A DNA stretch of 7,579 nucleotides from Thermodesulfatator atlanticus. GTDB lineage: Bacteria; Desulfobacterota; Thermodesulfobacteria; Thermodesulfobacteriales; Thermodesulfatatoraceae. A program made the translations under genes and the position numbers. Each line of letters begins with the position of its first letter. The first letter of the stretch is position 1. Positions 1 through 4,755 of the stretch are shown piece by piece. The stretch spans positions 1 to 7,579 of the forward strand of contig DROK01000055.1 of the NCBI GenBank assembly GCA_011321895.1, in the 5' to 3' direction. The notes beneath the pieces are model-generated. The model was not told where the DNA came from, searched no databases, and saw only the letters and a list, made by a program, of their open reading frames with translations.

Positions 1-2
1 TC

Positions 3-626
3 CGGCAAAGTTTGGAAAGTTATATCCTGAAACACCCGGATTTCTTGTCCTCCTTAAAACCACTGCCCCTGGACCCCAAGGCCCCCGTGGTGGCTCAAAA
101 AATGCTTCGGGCCGCCCAAAAGGCCGGGGTGGGGCCTATGGCGGCGGTGGCCGGGGCCATCGCTGAGGAGCTGGGCCAGGCCCTGCTGGCTGAAGGATTG
201 ACCAGCGAAATAGTGGTCGAAAACGGGGGAGATATCTTCCTTGCCACCCAAAGGGAAGTGACCGTGGCCATCTGGGCGGGCGCTTCCCCCCTGTCAGGGA
301 AAATAGGGCTCCGGCTGAAAAGAGAACTTATGCCGTGTGCGGTATGCACCTCCTCGGGCACCGTAGGGCACAGTTTGAGCCTTGGTCGGGCTGACGCCCT
401 TTGCGTAATAGCCAAAGATACCGCCCTGGCCGACGCCTACGCCACCTCTCTTGCCAACCTGGTAAAGGGCCCAGAGGATTTTTCCACCCTCAAGAAGGCC
501 CTCAAAAAGGCCCCTCTCCTGGGGGTGGTTTGCGTGGTAAAAGACCAACTCTTTGCCTGGGGAAAAGAATTGGAACTGGTGGCCTTAAACACACCCTTGC
601 AAGGAAAATTTTTTCCGCAAAAGTGA
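3..626 (+). CDS. UPF0280 (COG2122) family protein, 5' end off the window
   Basis: The reading frame is open to the left edge, so the true start is outside. The first in-window start-like codon (TTG at 12) falls inside the conserved 'YI..HP.F' segment and is unlikely to be the real start. Counting from that TTG, the family signatures are GVGPMAAVAGAIAEELG (39-55), VENGGDIFL (69-77), and CTSSGTVGHSLSLGRADAL (112-130) followed by ADAYATSLAN (140-149). These mark UPF0280, a relative of the ApbE flavin-transferase fold: the Gly-Gly-Asp and the ADA.AT segments correspond to ApbE landmarks. The biochemical activity is not established. From memory, a Methanosarcina member (MA1715) has been linked to efficient sulfide assimilation into homocysteine, so a role in sulfur amino acid synthesis is plausible here. 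About 35-45 N-terminal residues are probably missing. It ends with TGA at 624-626. No convincing intrinsic terminator follows. Confidence 0.85.
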   Translation, partial: RQSLESYILKHPDFLSSLKPLPLDPKAPVVAQKMLRAAQKAGVGPMAAVAGAIAEELGQALLAEGLTSEIVVENGGDIFLATQREVTVAIWAGASPLSGKIGLRLKRELMPCAVCTSSGTVGHSLSLGRADALCVIAKDTALADAYATSLANLVKGPEDFSTLKKALKKAPLLGVVCVVKDQLFAWGKELELVALNTPLQGKFFPQK

Positions 627-640
627 AAAAATTTTTCCGC
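605..640. repeat. A-tract direct repeat, possible bent DNA
   Basis: Two near-identical blocks lie about two helical turns apart: AAAATTTTTTCCGC at 605-618 and AAAAAATTTTTCCGC at 626-640. Each is an A-tract running into a T-tract and then CCGC. The first lies in the last codons of the UPF0280 gene and the second just after its stop. AnTn tracts in helical phase tend to curve DNA. The position, roughly 125-160 bases upstream of the predicted sigma-54 start site, would suit a bend that helps a distal activator reach the promoter. The repeat is visible directly; the bending role is inference. Neither block has a stable enough stem to call a terminator. Confidence 0.4.
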
Positions 641-643
641 GTC

Positions 644-657
644 GTCAATATTTTGAC
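644..657. promoter_or_regulatory. Inverted repeat, candidate activator (UAS) site
   Basis: GTCAA-TATT-TTGAC is a perfect 5-bp inverted repeat with a 4-base spacer. Its centre is about 115 bases upstream of the transcription start predicted from the sigma-54 element at 740-755, which is the usual distance for an upstream activator site of a Fis-type sigma-54 activator. The right arm, TTGACA at 653-658, also equals a sigma-70 -35 box, but no good -10 hexamer sits 16-18 bases downstream (TAGTAA is the nearest). The regulator is unknown. Confidence 0.4.
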
Positions 658-739
658 AGGAATTTTCTAACTGATAGTAAAAAAGTAGCCTTTCGGCCCT
701 TTCAAGTATTTCCGAGTCGCTTTATTTCGGGCTTAATTG

Positions 740-755
740 TGGCATTAAAGTTGCA
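740..755 (+). promoter_or_regulatory. Sigma-54 (RpoN) type -24/-12 promoter
   Basis: TGGCATTAAAGTTGCA matches the consensus TGGCAC-N5-TTGCW closely. The invariant GG (741-742) and GC (753-754) are present with exactly ten bases between them. Only the sixth base of the -24 element (T for C) departs from the core. The predicted start site is near 766. The element lies inside the first codons of the longest reading of the next gene (GTG at 739). If functional, it therefore forces that gene to start at ATG 772 or later, with a very short or absent leader. The match is seen in the sequence; activity is inferred. Confidence 0.55.
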
Positions 756-771
756 TCTTAAGTCTGTAACA

Positions 772-1968
772 ATGATGATTTCTTTTTGCGTGCTGGCAGG
801 AGACGAGCTGGCAGGGAGATATCTCAACCACCTGTTGAGTCTCGCTAAACTTACGCCCACCCTGGTCGACCGGGCGAAGCTTATCTTTTTAGTAGAACCG
901 CAAAAGATCTCTCCAGAAGAATTGGCCCGGATACCGGAAGAAGCCCCTCCCAGGGCGCGGATTATCGCCGTCAGCCACAAGAGAAAGACCTTGTCTTTCG
1001 GCCATTTAAAAATTTCTTATTTCAAGCGCCCCTTCACCCCGGAAAGGCTCTATTCTTTTTTGGAAGAAGAACTCAATTGCCGCTTCCCCTTGAGCCCGGA
1101 GGAATACCGTCATCCCTTTATCGGGGAAGACGAAAAGATAATCAAAATAAGGGAAGCCATCCCGGTCCTGGCGCGCCTGCCGGAACCCATTTTGCTTTTT
1201 GGCCCCAAAGGGGTGGGGAAAGAGCTCTTGGCCCGGCATATTCACGCTTACCGCCAGGGAAGATTCGTCAAATTCGCCACCTCGGCCCTCCCCGAAGAGA
1301 TGATAGACCCCTTGCTTTTCGGTTTCGGGCCCGGGGTGATCAAAAAAGTAAAAAAGGCCAAAGAAGGGGCCTTCGCCAAGGTCGAAGACGGGGTCCTTTA
1401 CCTGGAAAATATAGAAAACCTCCCTTTATCCACCCAGCAAAGGCTCCTTTTATTTTTAGAAAACGGTTACTTTTACCCCCTGGGCTCCAAAGAGCCCGTC
1501 TACAGTAAAGCCAAACTTATCCTCTCCCTTTCCACTCCCCCGGAACAGCTGCTCAAAGAGGGCAGGTTACTGCCCGAGTTATTTTTCAAACTGGCAGAGT
1601 TTACCCTTCACCTTCCGCCGCTAAGAGAGCGGCTGATCGACCTCCCGCTACTTGCCCAACATTTCCTTGAGAGTTACGCCTGGGTCTATCGCCGTGAAAT
1701 CGTAAGCATCTCCCTCAAACTCTTTGAACGGTTTTTACTCTACCCGTGGCCGAAAAACGTGGCTGAACTGGAAGAGGTCGTAAAAGATATCGTCATCTGG
1801 GGGGAGGAGAAGGTCTTAAAAGAAAAATTTACCCGTGCCCCGTCTATAAAACTTAAATTTCGCAACCTCGAAGAGATGCTCACCCGCCTCCTTGAGGAGA
1901 GGGAGCTTAGGGAACAAATTGAATCCAGCCATAAGGATCGGGGCGTGAACCGTACTGGATCCCGGTAA
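772..1968 (+). CDS. Degenerate sigma-54 activator-like AAA+ protein without DNA-binding domain
   Basis: Start ATG 772 is chosen over GTG 739 because a receiver-like first strand (ISFCVLAGDELAGRYL) begins right after it and a sigma-54 promoter overlaps the longer start. Residues are numbered from GTG 739; subtract 11 for this start. Residues 12-112 resemble a phosphoacceptor receiver that has lost its acidic pair, ending in a KRPF..ERLYSFL segment like the receiver K-P-F end. Residues 127-350 are a sigma-54-interaction AAA+ domain. Walker A (GPKGVGKE, 155-162) is intact. Lost features: GAFTGA (193-210 reads FGFGPGVIKK then KEGAF), the Walker B 'LDE' (LENIEN, 222-227), both arginine fingers (FREDLYYRL becomes LLPELFFKL, 277-285) and the sensor II Arg (NVREL becomes NVAEL, 340-344). 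LPPLRER (292-298) is kept. No Fis-type helix-turn-helix follows; the tail is charged and helical. It probably cannot remodel sigma-54 and may act by protein contact. The last 62 bases overlap ilvE. Confidence 0.75.
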   Translation: MMISFCVLAGDELAGRYLNHLLSLAKLTPTLVDRAKLIFLVEPQKISPEELARIPEEAPPRARIIAVSHKRKTLSFGHLKISYFKRPFTPERLYSFLEEELNCRFPLSPEEYRHPFIGEDEKIIKIREAIPVLARLPEPILLFGPKGVGKELLARHIHAYRQGRFVKFATSALPEEMIDPLLFGFGPGVIKKVKKAKEGAFAKVEDGVLYLENIENLPLSTQQRLLLFLENGYFYPLGSKEPVYSKAKLILSLSTPPEQLLKEGRLLPELFFKLAEFTLHLPPLRERLIDLPLLAQHFLESYAWVYRREIVSISLKLFERFLLYPWPKNVAELEEVVKDIVIWGEEKVLKEKFTRAPSIKLKFRNLEEMLTRLLEERELREQIESSHKDRGVNRTGSR

Positions 1969-2977
1969 GTTCTTCAAAGAGTTTGCGGGCCAAAGGCCCT
2001 GTCTGCCCCTGGTTGATGACGTATTCCCTGCCCTTGTAGGCCAACCAGCCCACCGGGGAGATGACCGCCGCGGTTCCGGTGCCAAAACATTCCTTAAGAC
2101 GCCCGGATTCCGCTGAGGAAAGCACCTCTTCGATGGAGATCCGCCTCTCACTCACCCGAAGCCCCCAGTCCCGGGCCATCTGGATTACCGATTCCCGGGT
2201 AATTCCGGGAAGGATGGTCCCGGTAAGGGCCGGGGTGGCCAGCTCATCTTCAAAATAGAAAAAGATGTTCATGGTGCCCACTTCTTCTACGTAACGTCTT
2301 TCCACCGCGTCCAGCCAGAGCACCTGGGTATAGACTAGCTTTTTGGCCTCCTCGGAGGCCATGAGGCTGGCGGCGTAGTTGCCCCCCGTCTTTACGTCCC
2401 CCACCCCTCCCGGGGCGGCGCGGACGTATTTATCCGTCACGTAGATCTTTATGGGGTTGAAACCTTCTTTGTAATAAGCCCCCACCGGGGAAAGAATTAT
2501 AAAGAAGATGTATTCTGCACTTGGTTTGACGCCCAGGAAGGCCTCGGTCCCCATCATGAGGGGCCGGATATAAAGGGCTGAACCCTTCTCCTTCGGCACC
2601 CATTCCCTCTCCACGTAGACCAGTTGTTTTAAGGCTTGCAGCACAAAGTCTTCGTCCACCTCTGGCATACACATCCTGCGGGCAGACCGGTTAAGCCGGG
2701 CCATGTTGCGTTCCGGGCGAAAGAGCCTGATCCGGCCGTCCACCCCGTAATAGGCCTTGAGGCCTTCGAAGATGGTCTGGCTGTAATGAAAGACCACGGC
2801 GGCAGGATCAAGACAGATGGGTTCGTAGGGTTTGATGCAGGCCCCCTGCCAACCTTCCCCTTCCCGATAAAACATGTAAAACATGTGGTCGGTAAAGATG
2901 CGCCCGAAAGGGAGGTTGGACTGGTTGGTCAGGCGGCCCCGTTTTTCTGCTGGCAGTAGTTTCAGTTCCACTTTCAT
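1907..2977 (-). CDS. ilvE: Branched-chain amino acid aminotransferase
   Basis: A class IV (fold type IV) PLP aminotransferase that interconverts Val, Leu and Ile with their 2-oxo acids using glutamate/2-oxoglutarate, in the cytoplasm. Residues are numbered from the upstream TTG at 2986 (subtract 3 for the ATG used). FGRIFTDHMF (27-36) and FEGLKAYY (73-80) are typical of the long BCAT-type branch. The Schiff-base lysine is K199 in GDVKTGGNYA. EEVGTMNIFF (234-243) holds a cofactor-contacting Glu, and TGTILPGITR (255-264) and GTGTAAVISPV (302-312) bind the PLP phosphate. The length (356 aa) is normal and nothing essential is missing. ATG 2977 gives the usual N-terminus (MKVELKLLP). The alternative TTG 2986 has a GGAG motif only 3 bases upstream, against 12 for the ATG, so neither spacing is ideal. 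It is transcribed divergently from ftsY and converges on the AAA+ gene. Confidence 0.93.
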   Translation of the reverse strand: MKVELKLLPAEKRGRLTNQSNLPFGRIFTDHMFYMFYREGEGWQGACIKPYEPICLDPAAVVFHYSQTIFEGLKAYYGVDGRIRLFRPERNMARLNRSARRMCMPEVDEDFVLQALKQLVYVEREWVPKEKGSALYIRPLMMGTEAFLGVKPSAEYIFFIILSPVGAYYKEGFNPIKIYVTDKYVRAAPGGVGDVKTGGNYAASLMASEEAKKLVYTQVLWLDAVERRYVEEVGTMNIFFYFEDELATPALTGTILPGITRESVIQMARDWGLRVSERRISIEEVLSSAESGRLKECFGTGTAAVISPVGWLAYKGREYVINQGQTGPLARKLFEELTGIQYGSRPDPYGWIQFVP

Positions 2978-3046
2978 GCTTGCCAAGGTCTCCGGGCTAA
3001 GCTATCTCTTAGCTAGACTCTAGCTCTTTTAACGCAAGGGAAAGTT
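2978..3046. promoter_or_regulatory. Divergent ilvE/ftsY control region with interlocking palindromes
   Basis: About 69 bases serve two outward-facing genes. They hold GCTAAG-CTATCT-CTTAGC (2996-3013) and AGCTAGA-C-TCTAGCT (3011-3025), the second a perfect 7-bp inverted repeat around one base. The two share bases 3011-3013, so proteins or hairpins on each would exclude one another. A possible rightward promoter is TTGCCA (2980-2985) with TATCTC 17 bases on; its -10 is weak and falls within the first palindrome. No good leftward promoter is clear. The ftsY ribosome binding site AAGGGA (3036-3041) ends 5 bases before its ATG. An operator role for the palindromes is inference. Confidence 0.4.
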
Positions 3047-4018
3047 ATGTTCAAGTGGTTACGCCGGAAGGAAGATGGCGCGCCCGACCAAGGGCATAAA
3101 GAGGAAAAAAAGGGCCTCTGGGACAAATTTCGCCAGGGACTTTCCAAGACCCGTGAGCGTCTAAAAGAAGGCCTCGAAGAAATCTTCGTGGTAGAGCGCA
3201 CGGTAGACGAGGCCTTTTTTGAAGAGCTGGAGGAGGCCCTGATCACGGCAGACATCAACCTGGATACTGTAAGGGCGCTTCTAACCCCTTTAAAGGTCAG
3301 GGTTCAACAGGGAGAACTCCTGAAGACTTCCCAGTTCAAAGAGGCGCTCAAAGAAGAAATGCTTAAAATACTCGCCCTTGAGCCCCCTCCCTTCCCGCCA
3401 GAGGCCAAACCCGCGGTTATCTTTGTGGTGGGGGTAAACGGGGTGGGGAAAACCACCTCCATCGCCAAACTCGGTTTTCGCCTCAAAAACGAAGGGTTTA
3501 CCGTACTCTTTGTGGCGGCCGACACTTTCCGGGCCGCGGCCATCGAACAACTTGAGACCTGGGGGAAGAGGCTTCAAGTACCTGTGGTCAAACAGCACCC
3601 CGGGGCAGACCCTTCATCGGTGGTATTTGAAGGGCTTAAAGCCGCCAAGGCCCGGGGGCTGGACGTAGTCCTGGTTGATACCGCTGGCCGCCTCCATACC
3701 AAATACAACCTCATGGAAGAACTCAAAAAAATGGCCCGGGTCGCCGGAAAAGTACTCCCCGGAGCCCCGCACCAGAACCTGCTTGTGATCGACGCCACCA
3801 CCGGGCAGAACGCCGTCAACCAGGTCAAGTATTTCCGCGAGGCCTTACCCATCAACGGTCTCATCCTCACCAAAATGGACGGAACCGCCAAAGGGGGGAT
3901 CGCCTTAACCTTGACGCATCTTTTCAAAATCCCCATCTGTTTTGTGGGGCTGGGAGAAAAGCTGGAAGACCTGCAACCCTTTGATCCTCAAGCCTTCGTC
4001 GAAGCAATTTTACCTTGA
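3047..4018 (+). CDS. ftsY: Signal recognition particle receptor FtsY
   Basis: SRP-family GTPase that docks the SRP-ribosome-nascent chain complex at the inner membrane for cotranslational insertion. At 323 aa it has a short, charged, Lys-rich N-terminal A region (about 1-25) in place of the long acidic one of enterics. The helical N domain spans about 26-120 and the NG GTPase domain about 121-323. The G motifs are all intact: GVNGVGKTTS (129-138), DTFRAAA (159-165), DTAGR (211-215), TKMDG (275-279) and GLGE (301-304). The AAIEQL-W segment after DTFR and the C-terminal GLGEKLEDLQPFDP are typical of FtsY, as opposed to Ffh, and no Met-rich M domain follows. ATG 3047 is preceded by AAGGGA. The next gene starts at or just after its stop, so the two are likely cotranscribed and coupled. 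Confidence 0.96.
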   Translation: MFKWLRRKEDGAPDQGHKEEKKGLWDKFRQGLSKTRERLKEGLEEIFVVERTVDEAFFEELEEALITADINLDTVRALLTPLKVRVQQGELLKTSQFKEALKEEMLKILALEPPPFPPEAKPAVIFVVGVNGVGKTTSIAKLGFRLKNEGFTVLFVAADTFRAAAIEQLETWGKRLQVPVVKQHPGADPSSVVFEGLKAAKARGLDVVLVDTAGRLHTKYNLMEELKKMARVAGKVLPGAPHQNLLVIDATTGQNAVNQVKYFREALPINGLILTKMDGTAKGGIALTLTHLFKIPICFVGLGEKLEDLQPFDPQAFVEAILP

Positions 4019-4023
4019 TAAAA

Positions 4024-4665
4024 ATGCTGAAAGGTATCTTACTGCTCGGACCCACCGGGGTTGGGAAATCCCCATTGGGAGATCTCTTGGAGGCCCAGGG
4101 GCTTTACGGCCGGCGTTTTCTCCATTTCGATTTCGGCCGTGAGCTGCGGGCCATCGCCCGGGGAGAGATAAGGGACGGGATCCTCCCTTCAGAGAGGGTC
4201 TTTGTCCAGAAAGTCCTGGCCGAGGGGCTCCTTTTGGAAAACGAACATTTTTACCTGGCAGAAAAGATCCTGCGGGCCTTTTTGCAATTTAAAGAGGCCA
4301 CGGGGGAAGAAATACTGGTCCTGAACGGGCTTCCCCGCCACGAAGGCCAGGCCCTGTTGATGAAAGAATACGTAAATATCCCCCTGGTCCTGGTCCTTGA
4401 GGCCTCCTTTGAAGAGATACTTGAACGCATCCACCGCAACACCGGGGGAGACCGCAAGGGCCGCGATGACGACCGCATCGAGTTGATCTATAAGAAGTGG
4501 CAAACCTACAAGGCACGCACCCGCCCGCTTAAAGAATTCTACGCCCGCCAGGGGGCCAAGGTGCTAAAAATCCTGGTGGGAAGACACACCAGGCCCGAAG
4601 AAACCTTGGCTTCCCTTAAACAGGGGCTTCCGCGGACAGACTTCAACAAACTTTTTAAAAGTTAG
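4024..4665 (+). CDS. Adenylate-kinase-like P-loop nucleotide kinase, substrate unknown
   Basis: Residues are numbered from TTG 4015 (subtract 3 for ATG 4024). The protein follows the nucleoside monophosphate kinase plan: P-loop GPTGVGKSP (12-20) right after the first strand, an NMP-binding-like HFDFGRELRAI (37-47), NGLPRHEGQ (104-112, matching DGFPRT..Q of adenylate kinase), a very short lid with RKGRDDDR (147-154), then YKARTRPLKEFY (165-176). Departures from true Adk are GKGT to GKSP, the acidic residue of DGFPR to Asn, and a lid-side Arg position that is Lys (YKKW, 159-162). A further 30-residue C-terminal tail is present. Phosphotransfer to a nucleotide is likely; the acceptor is not knowable from sequence. 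TTG 4015 would overlap the ftsY stop by 4 bases (TTGA). ATG 4024 lies 5 bases after that stop and gives the usual family N-terminus. Neither has a clear Shine-Dalgarno, which points to coupling with ftsY. Confidence 0.75.
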   Translation: MLKGILLLGPTGVGKSPLGDLLEAQGLYGRRFLHFDFGRELRAIARGEIRDGILPSERVFVQKVLAEGLLLENEHFYLAEKILRAFLQFKEATGEEILVLNGLPRHEGQALLMKEYVNIPLVLVLEASFEEILERIHRNTGGDRKGRDDDRIELIYKKWQTYKARTRPLKEFYARQGAKVLKILVGRHTRPEETLASLKQGLPRTDFNKLFKS

Positions 4666-4685
4666 TTATTGAAAAGTGTTTCAAT
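4649..4685. promoter_or_regulatory. Two adjacent inverted repeats upstream of the activase gene
   Basis: AACTTTT-T-AAAAGTT (4649-4663) overlaps the last codons of the kinase gene and its stop. Four bases later comes ATTGAAA-AGTG-TTTCAAT (4668-4685), a perfect 7-bp inverted repeat around four bases. The second has CRP/FNR-superfamily geometry (TTGAA-N6-TTCAA, compare TTGAC-N6-GTCAA or TGTGA-N6-TCACA), so a redox or nitrosative-stress regulator is conceivable for an activase gene. Both are too AT-rich and lack a following T-run, so they are poor terminators. The binding function is inferred. Confidence 0.4.
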
Positions 4686-4702
4686 TTCCGAGCAAAAAAC
4701 TT

Positions 4703-4726
4703 AAATTTGTTTTAAAATTTGTTTTA
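4703..4726. repeat. Perfect tandem 12-bp duplication
   Basis: AAATTTGTTTTA occurs twice head to tail (4703-4714 and 4715-4726) with no mismatch, about 30 bases before the activase start codon. The junction creates TAAAAT (4713-4718), a 5/6 match to a -10 box, but no matching -35 lies 16-18 bases upstream. It could be a slippage duplication, two protein half-sites about one helical turn apart, or an AT-rich unwinding segment of the leader. It is seen directly; no function is shown. Confidence 0.55.
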
Positions 4727-4743
4727 GCAGAGCCTAAAGCCAG

Positions 4744-4750
4744 AGGGAGG
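4744..4750 (+). promoter_or_regulatory. Strong ribosome binding site for the activase gene
   Basis: AGGGAGG ends 5 bases before ATG 4756. It is the strongest Shine-Dalgarno match in the window and fixes the start of the large activase gene. By contrast, the AAA+ and kinase genes have no clear site. Confidence 0.8.
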
Positions 4751-4755
4751 TCGGG

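Noticed and set aside
603..640. Intrinsic terminator after the UPF0280 gene
   Set aside because: The symmetric A/T tracts have only GG/CC at the ends, a loop too small to fold, and no clean stem-plus-T-run. They look like A-tract repeats instead.
653..680. Sigma-70 promoter from TTGACA (653-658)
   Set aside because: The -35 match is perfect, but no -10 at 16-18 bases matches more than about half of TATAAT. The hexamer is better explained as an arm of the palindrome at 644-657.
1077..1508. 143-codon plus-strand frame inside the AAA+ gene
   Set aside because: Low-complexity Pro/Arg/Gly-rich translation with no motif. The overlapping frame encodes Walker A and other AAA+ elements.
1923..1960. 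ATCCAG...CTGGAT hairpin as a bidirectional terminator between the AAA+ gene and ilvE
   Set aside because: Only six base pairs around a 26-base loop and no T-run on either side.
1907..1968. Frameshift or sequencing error hiding a helix-turn-helix domain of the AAA+ protein
   Set aside because: The remaining sequence is the well-conserved IlvE C-terminus on the other strand, so no hidden domain can be recovered by shifting frame.
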